In this document: one piece after another, positions 42,257 to 49,150 of the stretch
Position numbering within the stretch: the first letter of the stretch is position 1
Layout: each line of letters opens with the position of its first letter
Source of the DNA: a virus
Length of the DNA: 64,000 nucleotides
Reading direction: 5' to 3' (one strand)
Virus record (IMG/VR): IMGVR_UViG_3300019458_000021
Span: 173,380 to 237,379 of that record
Program-made: the position numbers and the translations under genes
The notes under the pieces: generated by a model
Told to the model about the DNA's origin: nothing
What the model saw: the letters and a program-made list of their open reading frames with translations, nothing else
Database searches by the model: none

Positions 42257-43971
42257 TATAACTCTCGTTGTTCATACGTTGCCAGTATTTGTGCATCTAT
42301 CATTTCTGCACGCAAATCTGCATCAAGTACATCAATGATATTCAGTCTGTTCGGCTGTGTCATCTGTGCGGTGAAATCATACATTGTGAGATCAACCATC
42401 CGTCCGTAGTGTTGGTTTACTGCAGCACGGTTGGGATCCATTACAATGGGGAATTTTCCACCTTTGACGTAGTATACAGCATCATAGCTTTGTTGAGCAC
42501 GAAGACATTTCATGTAGTACTCGTTTAAGTACTGATCGAAACGGTTTTCTCGACCAAGCCAAATCACAGCATAAGCAAAGAGGTCAGCATATGTTCTTTC
42601 AGTGAACACAACACCTGTTCGTCTTTGATATTTGCGATCGTTACTTGATGTGTGTAGCACTCTTTCTGCGTCATGCTCATCTTTGTATTTTCGAGCAAGA
42701 ATTTCGTTTTGGAATTTTACGACGAGATCGGGATCTTTAATGATGTCTTCAAGAGACATTCCCCACTCACTTTGAATTGACCGTGATGTTTTTCGTTCGA
42801 TTATGCGATAGCCTTTGGCCTCAAGTCTTTTTAGAATTGTTGTGTTGTGCGTAACGATGTAATCGTCCGTGATGTATAAATGTTCAGGATCGTCGATTGC
42901 TATACACCACACCTCTTCTTTACCTTTGTAAGTAATGTCTGAAATCCTGCGTGTGAGCAGTAAACTTCCGTTTTTGTGTCCTTCAAAGTGAGAGGAACGA
43001 CAACGATCTTTTTTTCTGGGGAGTGAAAATACACTAGAAGGATTTGGCAACTTTAGAGCAATTTCATATGCAATGAGACCACTGTGAAGCTTGTCTTTGT
43101 ACTTGTACACAGGGTGTCTTTCACTAATCGTTGCTACTCCGCCGAGCGACCAAACAATGTCCTGTACGTCTCTTGCGAGTGCATAACTAGTTGTGGTAAA
43201 CGTTGTAGAGGAGCCATTACTACTCACAGTTCCGTCTGTGTCCATCAACCCTTGAAGTAATTTCAGCCTATCGTTTGGTGGTCCATTTTTATATGCATTA
43301 GGAACAAACTTTTCTGGCGACTTTTTCATCAGATCGTAGTTCTCAAATGCACGTATATACTTGTTATTATGTTTTCCCTCATGACCAAGTCGATACGAGA
43401 TCGATGTACCTTGTTGAACAAAGTTATAACCAGAATCGAGTAACTTACTGCACTCATGTAAAATATGTGTATCTGTTGTTGTAAGAAGTACAGATTCCGA
43501 TGTTAAAGACCCGTCTCCAAGAAGACACCCCAACAAATAGGGAGGTATGTCATATTGATGATTATTGTCGTTCAAATATGGTGTAACCAGTGGTATTGAC
43601 AGATTTGTCCCCCACTGCTTTCTTGTTTTTTGTCTCTGCATGTAAGCACTCATGCTGAGTGTGGTCATTACTTCTTGTTTCAATCGATAAAATGATTTGT
43701 TGTTTTTTTTCGTGTATTGACCATACGAACACTTCCACAAATGATCTCCACACGCCTCTGTTTTCCCGCCATCGTGTGTGGTAATAATGTACACATCTTT
43801 CACACCTTGAGGGAAAATTCCAATGATAGGTGCAGAATGACCATTTGGTGTAATCACTCGATCTTTACAGGTAAGCTCCCCTATACACTTCCATCCTGTT
43901 TCACATAGTACTTTCGAGTGTAGAGGTTGAGCCTTGCCTGACCCCTGTGAGCCAGAAATTGCCACCAGCAT
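42256..43971 (-). CDS. P-loop nucleotide kinase-like protein interrupted by an intein
   Basis: The 571-residue precursor has extein residues 1-13 (MLVAISGSQGSGK, most of the Walker A loop) and 377-571 (starting TTILKRLEAKGYRI). These join to a 208-residue AAA_28/kinase-type P-loop protein with an LID-like Arg-rich middle (RKYQRRTGVVFTERTYADLF). The likely role is a phage nucleoside/nucleotide kinase comparable to T4 gp1, but this is not certain. Without splicing the P-loop is split and the enzyme would be dead, so activity depends on intein excision. GGAGGGAG precedes the ATG. Confidence 0.85.
   Translation of the reverse strand: MLVAISGSQGSGKAQPLHSKVLCETGWKCIGELTCKDRVITPNGHSAPIIGIFPQGVKDVYIITTHDGGKTEACGDHLWKCSYGQYTKKNNKSFYRLKQEVMTTLSMSAYMQRQKTRKQWGTNLSIPLVTPYLNDNNHQYDIPPYLLGCLLGDGSLTSESVLLTTTDTHILHECSKLLDSGYNFVQQGTSISYRLGHEGKHNNKYIRAFENYDLMKKSPEKFVPNAYKNGPPNDRLKLLQGLMDTDGTVSSNGSSTTFTTTSYALARDVQDIVWSLGGVATISERHPVYKYKDKLHSGLIAYEIALKLPNPSSVFSLPRKKDRCRSSHFEGHKNGSLLLTRRISDITYKGKEEVWCIAIDDPEHLYITDDYIVTHNTTILKRLEAKGYRIIERKTSRSIQSEWGMSLEDIIKDPDLVVKFQNEILARKYKDEHDAERVLHTSSNDRKYQRRTGVVFTERTYADLFAYAVIWLGRENRFDQYLNEYYMKCLRAQQSYDAVYYVKGGKFPIVMDPNRAAVNQHYGRMVDLTMYDFTAQMTQPNRLNIIDVLDADLRAEMIDAQILATYEQREL
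42844..43932 (-). mobile_element. Intein with LAGLIDADG homing endonuclease (363 aa), inserted in P-loop
   Basis: Residues 14-376 of the kinase precursor. Block A starts with Ala (AQPLHSKVLCETGWK) rather than Cys/Ser, as in known Ala1 inteins. Block B has CGDHLWK. The dodecapeptide motifs LLGCLLGDGS (about 146-155) and LLQGLMDTDGT (about 238-248) identify the endonuclease. Blocks F/G are EHLYITDDYIVTHN, with Thr as the +1 extein residue. All splicing residues appear present, so excision is expected. Confidence 0.92.
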
Positions 43972-43985
43972 TTACTCCCTCCATT

Positions 43986-44186
43986 TTATTGATTTTGTTT
44001 TAGTCGTCTTTCAAGGTCGCGAATCTCGTCGTGCATTGGTGAATTCTTTGCTTCCTTTGCCTGTCTACGAAGGTCTTCGAGGTATTCTTGTTCTGAAATG
44101 TTGATGTTGTAACCACAATCAAAGCAGTACTCAGTCCAGTCTTGGACGTTCTGATGTGGGCAATCTAGGTATGAGTATTTTTCCAT
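43986..44186 (-). CDS. Small zinc-ribbon-like protein (66 aa)
   Basis: The N-terminal half has C9-x-H and YCFDCGYN (CxxC), enough for a zinc site. The C-terminal half is a charged helix (EDLRRQAKEAKN, RDLERRLKQN). AAGGAGAAGA precedes the ATG. It lies directly upstream of the intein-kinase gene in the same direction. Its function is unknown. Confidence 0.7.
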   Translation of the reverse strand: MEKYSYLDCPHQNVQDWTEYCFDCGYNINISEQEYLEDLRRQAKEAKNSPMHDEIRDLERRLKQNQ

Positions 44187-44269
44187 TTTCTTCTCCTTAA
44201 TAGAAGTAAATGGTAGAGGAGGAAAGTCGAAAAATCAACAAGTGCCTTTACAATCCTTCAAGATGGCAA

Positions 44270-44425
44270 TTACATGCCCTTGACAACAAACAACGTTTGC
44301 TCTAGGCAGGGGTCAACGAACAACCAACAAAGGTCTAAGTTTAAATCCCTGCAAACAATCGCAGTCCATGTTTTGTGATCTATTTTCTGCACCAGTTTGT
44401 GTGCAGCACGAAGTGTGAGTTCCAT
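44270..44425 (-). pseudogene. Truncated N-terminal copy of the 45729-46307 gene (51-codon ORF)
   Basis: The frame opens MELTLRAAHKLVQKI, matching the first 15 residues of the protein at 45729-46307 (MELTLRAAHKLVDKI), and the upstream bases (CTCAACTCAAGGA) match too. After residue ~15 the sequence diverges and stops at 44270. The shared promoter-proximal segment shows duplication plus deletion. It may still be translated, since it keeps AAGGA nine bases before the ATG. Confidence 0.65.
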
Positions 44426-44559
44426 GGATACTTTTCCTTGAGTTGAGGAGGTCTATACTACGGGGTAAAACCTAATCAGACAACTTTTTACAAACGTGAG
44501 CGTCTGAGATTGTTGAAGATCTGCTGTGTTGCTTCCCTCTTTGAAGGGACAAATTCCAT

Positions 44560-44636
44560 TGGTCGGAGTGGCAGGATTTGAACCCGCGTCTTCCACGTCC
44601 CAAACGTGGCCGTCTACCAGACTGGCTTACACTCCG
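44560..44636 (-). tRNA. tRNA-Pro (UGG)
   Basis: A complete 77-base cloverleaf on the minus strand: acceptor CGGAGTG/CACTCCG, discriminator A, encoded CCA, anticodon stem CCACG/CGTGG with loop TTTGGGA (anticodon TGG), and a T-loop with GGTTCAAATCC. It decodes CCA (and by wobble other CCN codons). Confidence 0.93.
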
Positions 44637-44647
44637 ATGGTCAAGTA

Positions 44648-44715
44648 ACAACCAAACGAGACCAATCGTCTGTAGGTGTTTTGCTAATGGATTTAGTCGT
44701 TACCGACTTTTATCC
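44648..44715 (-). repeat. tRNA-associated conserved element copy 1 with GNRA hairpin
   Basis: About 68 bases similar to 47182-47250. On the minus strand it contains AGTCG-GTAA-CGACT (44695-44708), a 5 bp stem with a GTAA tetraloop. It ends 12 bases upstream of the tRNA-Pro 5' end, so it may be a leader or processing signal. Confidence 0.55.
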
Positions 44716-44756
44716 CTTTTGCCGCACCCGTGCGAGCCGGAAATAGCTACGAGCAT
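44700..44756 (-). pseudogene. Truncated P-loop kinase N-terminus
   Basis: With its own AAAGGA SD, the ATG at 44756 starts MLVAISGSHGCGK, matching the intein-kinase start MLVAISGSQGSGK, then runs into unrelated residues RDKSR and a stop. The copy is cut exactly after the P-loop Lys, which is the same point where the intein sits in the intact gene. The sequence beyond the cut belongs to the tRNA-associated element. Confidence 0.7.
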
Positions 44757-44765
44757 TGTTATCCT

Positions 44766-45476
44766 TTAGTCAATGTACGCGAAACGCGTCTCTAAGAGTG
44801 TTGGTCGTTGCACAACCGAGGTTAGAAATTTCAACGCTTCACCATTGCACATTTTATATCCGTATGATCCATATTTGACTGCCCGAGACAACGATGCGGC
44901 TGGAAACGTTAGTTTGTGAACTGCAAGTTTCTTATTGGCGATATCAAGCAATGTATAGTCCCCGACGATAATCGTCTCACCATCTGTTGCCAGCTGACAA
45001 ATCGTGTAATCGAAACTATCAAGTAAGTGTTCCACTGAGTCGTGGAAAAAATCACCGTGAATCAGCTGAATGTTGTACTTGTTTTTGTCTTCGGTGAAGT
45101 CAAAATTTGTAACGTGGCTAGTTTCGAGCGTTTTTGTAAACAATCGCTTGTTATCTTTTAGACGAAGAACAGGAAAAAGAACAGGAAAGATATTGTCCGC
45201 AATCTCATCCACACCTGATCCTTCAATCATACGGTGTTGAAAGATTTCATGTTGGTCTGCATTTTTGAAGAAGATGTCGAAGTCAGTTTCACACGATTTT
45301 CCTTCAACAGCTTGCCGCAGACATCCGCCGCCAAGCCAAGGACCATTCTCCAACGAAAATTCAACAGCTGTTTGGCGTTGCAAACTACCAAGCAGATGCT
45401 CGATATGTGCAACGATGCTGGTTACCTTGTTTGGATGTAAGTGTTGAATTAGTTCGTATAGTGGATATTTGATCAT
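44766..45476 (-). CDS. Nucleotidyltransferase-like protein
   Basis: Residues ~47-75 from the ATG at 45476 read LGGGCLRQAVEG ... CETDFDIFFKN: a Gly-Gly plus D-x-D arrangement typical of polymerase-beta-type nucleotidyltransferases. A longer frame starts at a TTG (45575), but the extra part is made of a short direct repeat and lacks conserved character. The ATG at 45476 has no good SD, so the start is unsure. Role unknown; the tRNA neighbourhood makes a tRNA-directed function possible but unproven. Confidence 0.6.
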   Translation of the reverse strand: MIKYPLYELIQHLHPNKVTSIVAHIEHLLGSLQRQTAVEFSLENGPWLGGGCLRQAVEGKSCETDFDIFFKNADQHEIFQHRMIEGSGVDEIADNIFPVLFPVLRLKDNKRLFTKTLETSHVTNFDFTEDKNKYNIQLIHGDFFHDSVEHLLDSFDYTICQLATDGETIIVGDYTLLDIANKKLAVHKLTFPAASLSRAVKYGSYGYKMCNGEALKFLTSVVQRPTLLETRFAYID

Positions 45477-45530
45477 ACGAAAATCATAGAGGAGCGGAGT
45501 AAAAAGTTCAACAGAACCGTGACAATCCCT

Positions 45531-45582
45531 CAATCCTTCAACCAGCAATACGGTCTTGCGAGCCCAATCCTTCAACCAGCAA
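45531..45582 (-). repeat. 18 bp direct repeat upstream of nucleotidyltransferase
   Basis: Identical 18-base copies at 45531-45548 and 45565-45582 (34-base period). They encode L-V-E-G-L in the extended frame and probably represent a duplicated 5' segment. Confidence 0.8.
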
Positions 45583-45661
45583 AATAGGGTTAATTGTATG
45601 GCTCGCCTTCAATGACCAATCCATCAGCTGTATGAGGTTTAGACCTCGATCTTACGCTGAA

Positions 45662-45687
45662 CATCTCACCAGCAAGCTGGTGAGATG
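45662..45687 (-). terminator. Strong hairpin downstream of the 45729 gene
   Basis: CATCTCACCAG (45662-45672) and CTGGTGAGATG (45677-45687) form a perfect 11 bp stem with a CAAG loop, 42 bases past the minus-strand stop at 45729. No T-run follows, so it is a possible 3'-end stabiliser or factor-dependent terminator. A second small stem (GAGGT/ACCTC) lies at 45634-45647. Confidence 0.5.
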
Positions 45688-45728
45688 ACGTTGTAAGGTG
45701 GTTTGTCTCCCTTCTTACTCGCGCCGCC

Positions 45729-46307
45729 TCAAATCAGCTTCTCGTCCGACAGAACAATAACGTGAGTCTGTGGTAGCACGAGAGTGTTCGCAAGATTCTT
45801 GTGAAGAAGCGCATCTTCGATGGTTTCTGCTTGGCGACGGTATCCAGCAATCTCATGCTCCATACGTTCACGATTGCTGATGAGCGAGAAGTTCACGACA
45901 TCAGCACGATAGCTCTCACCAGCGGCTTCTTGGGCGCGCGCGATTTGACGTTGAAGGGCTTCTGGTGTTGACACATACTGCTCACGAAGGACAGACACGA
46001 GCCGTCCCAATAGCTGAGCACGATCAACAACATCTTTGCGTTCTGAGACAAGTTGGTTGATCCCTTCGCGCTCATTGATTGCGCGAATGGTGTCGCGAAT
46101 AAACGTGCGGATAGTCATCAGATCTTCAACGCGAGCGATCTTGTCTTCGAATTCTTGCATCCGATCTTGGTACAGGTGTTCGACAACGTCGCTATCATTA
46201 TCAACGTCAAACACGTTGATCGTAGCGATTGGGTTGATTTGGATTGCGTGGATTTGTTGGGTGATCTTGTCAACCAACTTGTGTGCAGCACGGAGGGTCA
46301 GTTCCAT
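45729..46307 (-). CDS. Coiled-coil hypothetical protein (192 aa)
   Basis: Helical throughout and rich in charged and Gln residues (YQDRMQEFEDKIARVEDLM, REQYVSTPEALQRQIARAQEAA), ending LSDEKLI. Its function is not known. The true start is the ATG at 46307 (AAGGAGAAC upstream). Its first 15 residues and leader are duplicated in the fragment at 44270-44425. Confidence 0.7.
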   Translation of the reverse strand: MELTLRAAHKLVDKITQQIHAIQINPIATINVFDVDNDSDVVEHLYQDRMQEFEDKIARVEDLMTIRTFIRDTIRAINEREGINQLVSERKDVVDRAQLLGRLVSVLREQYVSTPEALQRQIARAQEAAGESYRADVVNFSLISNRERMEHEIAGYRRQAETIEDALLHKNLANTLVLPQTHVIVLSDEKLI

Positions 46308-46348
46308 GAAATGTTCTCCTTGAGTTGAGGGATTGTATCCTACAAGGG

Positions 46349-46615
46349 TCAATGAAGTTCGACAACAGCGTATCGAGTTTTTTCAAGCAACTCGTCAAAC
46401 GCGGCGTTAACAGTAGTGCTGTCTAGACGGAAACCAGCTCCTTCTTGTGGTCGTCCGTCATCGTCACAAGGCACACAATACATGCCGTTTCGACCTTCCA
46501 TTACTGTAAAGCCAAACAATGCAATCAGGCGCTTTTTTGCTGTCAACAGACAATCGACGTTGTCAAGGACGAGTTGGTCCTCTTCAAAATCAAGGTTCGT
46601 TGCTAGGTACTTCAT
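46349..46615 (-). CDS. Hypothetical protein (88 aa)
   Basis: A small acidic protein, MKYLATNLDFEEDQL ... LIALFGFTVMEGRNGMYCVPCDDDGRPQ. The CVPC pair could bind a metal or be structural. No family is recognised. It lies in a co-directional run of small genes between tRNAs. Confidence 0.6.
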   Translation of the reverse strand: MKYLATNLDFEEDQLVLDNVDCLLTAKKRLIALFGFTVMEGRNGMYCVPCDDDGRPQEGAGFRLDSTTVNAAFDELLEKTRYAVVELH

Positions 46616-46636
46616 CGTGTGTTTTCTTCGTATCGC

Positions 46637-46861
46637 TCACGAAGCGTTGGTTGGTCCATTATCTTCTCGAATAATTGTTAGAGCCTGCGATTTCTGAAGA
46701 TCAGGCAGAAGACCTTCAGACACTGTTAGGCGCCACGTTCCGTCGGCAAGTGGGTCGAAGTGGAGAAATTCATTCTGGATCTTTAGAATCGTAAACCTTG
46801 AGATCTCTATTGTACGACCTGTTCCTTCAAAACGAAACGTTCGACGAACGTTATTGGCCAT
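46637..46861 (-). CDS. Hypothetical protein (74 aa)
   Basis: A small beta-rich protein (RRTFRFEGTGRTIEISRFTILKI). The ATG at 46861 is chosen over 46876 because the conserved-looking part begins MANNV. It overlaps the upstream zinc-ribbon ORF by 11 bases. Its function is unknown. Confidence 0.55.
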   Translation of the reverse strand: MANNVRRTFRFEGTGRTIEISRFTILKIQNEFLHFDPLADGTWRLTVSEGLLPDLQKSQALTIIREDNGPTNAS

Positions 46862-46973
46862 ACTTAAGTACCACACGGCACTTCGAACAAATGAAGCACC
46901 ACATCTTCTTGATTAGTTCTCCAACGTGGCCACATTGGTGGCATTTGACCGTGTTTTGATCTTGCGTCACCAT
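46851..46973 (-). CDS. Zinc-ribbon miniprotein (40 aa)
   Basis: CHQCGH and CSKCR are spaced ~17 residues apart, with an extra Cys in WCFIC, giving a compact treble-clef or ribbon. The ATG at 46973 has GAGG six bases upstream. The longer frame up to 47045 runs into the tRNA gene and is rejected. Such proteins often bind RNA polymerase or nucleic acid. Confidence 0.6.
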   Translation of the reverse strand: MVTQDQNTVKCHQCGHVGELIKKMWCFICSKCRVVLKYGQ

Positions 46974-46996
46974 TTGACGCCTCTTTTGCATGAATA

Positions 46997-47073
46997 TGGT
47001 CGGCGATGGAGGATTTGAACCTCCGGCCTCTTGCTCCCAAAGCAAGCAGTCTACCAGGCTGACCTAATCGCCG
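46997..47073 (-). tRNA. tRNA-Pro (UGG), second copy
   Basis: A 77-base cloverleaf: acceptor CGGCGAT/ATCGCCG, discriminator A, encoded CCA, anticodon stem CTTGC/GCAAG with loop TTTGGGA (anticodon TGG), and T-arm GGAGGTTCAAATCCTCC. It has the same anticodon as the tRNA at 44560-44636, but the acceptor and anticodon stems differ, so it is not a recent duplicate. Confidence 0.92.
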
Positions 47074-47181
47074 AAACGTTCTTGAAATTCACAGCGTGTA
47101 CTGCAGCGGCTTAGGCTCCCAATCGTAGCGATCTACTTGTGCACTTTCGATCTACCTTCGCTTGTTTCAAGAGTTTCAAAC

Positions 47182-47250
47182 AACAACCAAATCAGGATCA
47201 ATGATTTGTGGACGTTTTGCTTACGGATATAGCCGTTACCGACTTTTTCG
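47182..47250 (-). repeat. tRNA-associated conserved element copy 2 with GNRA hairpin
   Basis: About 69 bases similar to 44648-44715. The hairpin at 47231-47244 reads AGTCG-GTAA-CGGCT on the minus strand. The one difference from copy 1 (A to G) keeps pairing as G-U, consistent with selection on RNA structure. Confidence 0.55.
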
Positions 47251-47302
47251 TCCGTTCGCTAAGGACGTGTCTTACTTCACCCTAGGAGGTCCATTGTTGT
47301 TT

Positions 47303-47375
47303 GGTGGAGGATGAGAGAGTCGAACTCTCGAGTACGCCGTGCAAAGGCGTCAGTTTCCCACTAGCTTAATCCCCC
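47303..47375 (-). tRNA. tRNA-Ala (UGC)
   Basis: A 73-base cloverleaf: acceptor GGGGGAT/ATCCTCC (one G-T pair), discriminator A, encoded CCA, anticodon stem ACGCC/GGCGT with loop TTTGCAC (anticodon TGC), and T-arm GAGAGTTCGACTCTC. Confidence 0.93.
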
Positions 47376-47583
47376 AAGGTCCATATTCCAGCATGTAATG
47401 ACAAATTGCACATAAGACTACACACTTTTCAATTTCTTGCCTAAGTTTCTCAAACGCTATGAACCAGCGTGAAGAAACAGCAAATTCTCCTATTTAAGGA
47501 GAGTGTAAAGCGAATTCGGGTCTGCCGCCTCCACCAGTTAGTTTTACGAAACTAACAAACTATTTAGGGATGTTACAGAAATA

Positions 47584-47853
47584 TCATTCAAGGGACAACG
47601 GGGTATTGTCAATCTGCCACTGAGTGTACAAAACAATTGCCTTGAGTTCGACGTCTTTTTGATCCAAACTCGTGTAGACTAGCACGTCGAGTTTGTCTGT
47701 CTTGTGTTTGATTCGGAAGATGATTCGTCCGAAATCATCCTCGTGCTGCTTCCACATAGAGATCGATTTGCGGCTGATATCCTTACACGCCAGGATTGTT
47801 TGCTTGCCAGGAGCAGTGTCAAGGATCGCGCCAAAGGTGAAGAAATCGCTCAT
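47584..47853 (-). CDS. Hypothetical protein (89 aa)
   Basis: A small protein starting MSDFFTFGAILDTAPGKQ, with beta/alpha character (FGRIIFRIKHKTDKLDVLVY). The start at 47853 overlaps the macro-domain stop (4 bases), so the two genes are translationally coupled. Function unknown; it may be a partner of the macro protein. Confidence 0.65.
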   Translation of the reverse strand: MSDFFTFGAILDTAPGKQTILACKDISRKSISMWKQHEDDFGRIIFRIKHKTDKLDVLVYTSLDQKDVELKAIVLYTQWQIDNTPLSLE

Positions 47854-48320
47854 TTCAAATCGCACACGTAGAAGGTAACCTTCTCATATCGATTTGCAAT
47901 GTCTTCAAGTAGTGGACCTACATCAATGTCCCATATAAGTCCACCAAGACCGCAGCCAAGACGCGGCATGGATACAGGAAGTTGATGAGCATCGGCAAAT
48001 GCTGCGGTACCGAATAGAGTTTGTTTGATCGCGTCGCAGTTTGCGTAACGTTTTCCATCATTGCCGTAGTACACTTGCGTGTAGAGATTTCCAACGAACA
48101 AGTTTGGGGCAACTTTGATAAAATGGAAACTTCCGAGCAGGCTTGCTTTTTTATCGGTTTCGATGTTTTGATCAACGGCACGGTAACGGTCGTACACCTC
48201 TGGCCACTTGTTCCGGATCGCTAGTGCAACACCAGAGCCCATTCGTCCTTGACAGTTAACGCCGTGAACAACAATTCCTGTCTCAACTGTTGTCAAATCT
48301 TTAATTACGTACTCGATCAC
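47850..48320 (-). CDS. Macro domain (ADP-ribose-binding) protein, GTG start
   Basis: A 156-residue single macro domain. Ligand-loop signatures are visible: VVHGVNCQGRMGSGVALAIR, a central VGNLYTQ ... YAN, and MPRLGCGLGGLIW. This subtype (Poa1p-like) acts as ADP-ribose-1''-phosphate phosphatase or removes ADP-ribose marks. In a phage it could process tRNA-ligation products (the window has tRNAs) or counter ADP-ribosyl/NAD-based defence; neither is proven. The GTG at 48320 has AAGGTGG at good spacing. Confidence 0.85.
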   Translation of the reverse strand: MIEYVIKDLTTVETGIVVHGVNCQGRMGSGVALAIRNKWPEVYDRYRAVDQNIETDKKASLLGSFHFIKVAPNLFVGNLYTQVYYGNDGKRYANCDAIKQTLFGTAAFADAHQLPVSMPRLGCGLGGLIWDIDVGPLLEDIANRYEKVTFYVCDLK

Positions 48321-48402
48321 GTTCTTTCCACCTTTCGATTCTTGCTTGAGTGTCTTTCATCACAACTGTTCCTGCTGGGTGAGCTAGTTCGCCTAGTTTC
48401 AT
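48301..48402 (-). CDS. 33-residue peptide gene between QueD-like and macro genes
   Basis: The ATG (48402) overlaps the stop of the QueD-like gene (TAATG) and the ORF ends 20 bases inside the macro gene. The peptide MKLGELAHPAGTVV ... RWKERDR is basic and helical at its end. The macro gene's SD lies within this ORF, so its translation may serve mainly to couple the two genes. Confidence 0.4.
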   Translation of the reverse strand: MKLGELAHPAGTVVMKDTQARIERWKERDRVRN

Positions 48403-48791
48403 TAGCATTCAACTACAGCACCACCTTCACCGTCCTCGTTTACTTCACACGTATCAAGTTTGAACTGTTTCAACAGTTCAGTGGCAAGCATTTCACAGCT
48501 CTGGGAGCCAAACAGCAAACACTGGTACTCTTTCGAAAAATATCTCTTATGTAAAAACTTCTTCATTTGATGTGCCAATTTGATAAATTCAATGTCCCTA
48601 TCATTATGATAAACGGATTTTGTTGCTATTACAAAGAACTGATGTCTGTGCAAGTTCTTCAAATACATTACTTCATCAATATCGCAGTTTGTCCAGCAAT
48701 GAAGTCCTTCTACCTGAAAGCGAACTATAATGCGAGTACTCAATGTCGTTCTATTTCTTACAAAAGCAGTTTGATTCAAATTTTGTTTCAT
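48402..48791 (-). CDS. 6-pyruvoyl-tetrahydropterin synthase/QueD-like protein (tentative)
   Basis: A 129-residue protein with the T-fold order: strand RFQVEGLHCW, then YLKNLHRHQFFVIA (H-x-H), DRDIEFIKLAHQMKKFL, SQSCEMLATELLKQF (for P-T-x-E-x-x-A), and CEVNEDGEGGA (for the catalytic E-T/D strand). QueD makes carboxy-tetrahydropterin in the preQ0 pathway, and FolE2 in the same window would supply its substrate. Zinc ligands are incomplete compared with bacterial QueD, so a diverged function is possible. Confidence 0.45.
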   Translation of the reverse strand: MKQNLNQTAFVRNRTTLSTRIIVRFQVEGLHCWTNCDIDEVMYLKNLHRHQFFVIATKSVYHNDRDIEFIKLAHQMKKFLHKRYFSKEYQCLLFGSQSCEMLATELLKQFKLDTCEVNEDGEGGAVVEC

Positions 48792-48804
48792 TTTATTGAT
48801 ATCC

Positions 48805-48873
48805 TTATTGCGGCCAACTGTGGATGGCTTCGAATTGAACTTTACAATACACTGTTGTCAAGGCGTTAGACAT
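48805..48873 (-). pseudogene. 22-codon N-terminal fragment of a QueD-like gene
   Basis: GGGGAGAAACA then ATG (48873). The peptide has VYCKVQFEAIHSWP, which matches the first strand and H-x-W of the intact QueD-like gene (IIVRFQVEGLHCW), then stops. It lies directly upstream of that gene, so it is likely the remnant of a second copy, or the original start cut off by a rearrangement. Confidence 0.55.
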
Positions 48874-48938
48874 TGTTTCTCCCCATTATCGATTTTATAT
48901 GTAAATACGATTGTACCACTTAACACGAGGACTGACAA

Positions 48939-49097
48939 GTGACGAAACAACCTACTGTCCACACTCGCATCAAACCACGCAGCAACGGTACATCTTCTCA
49001 TCAACGCGAAAAGAGAGTCCACGCAACAACGAAGCATTACGACTGGGTTGCAAATACCTGTCAGAAGTTAAATGTCAAGCAGTTCGTATCGTTTTGA
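48939..49097 (+). CDS. Small basic protein on opposite strand (52 aa, GTG start)
   Basis: GTG at 48939 follows CGAGG at normal spacing. The product is Arg/Lys/His-rich (VHTRIKPRSNGTSSHQREKR) with a hydrophobic end (KQFVSF). It is the only plus-strand gene in this minus-strand run. Its function is unknown; coding status rests on the SD and composition only. Confidence 0.4.
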   Translation: MTKQPTVHTRIKPRSNGTSSHQREKRVHATTKHYDWVANTCQKLNVKQFVSF

Positions 49098-49150
49098 CGG
49101 TTATATGTTATCGTAAGATTTGGAATACAAAATTTGATACCGCTTGGACC

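Noticed and set aside
47480-47545. A tmRNA-like or tRNA-like 3' end (TTCGGG...CCGCCTCCACCA) on the plus strand
   Set aside because: No T-stem, acceptor partner or tag-peptide frame could be formed upstream. Only the terminal bases resemble tmRNA. It could at most be a remnant.
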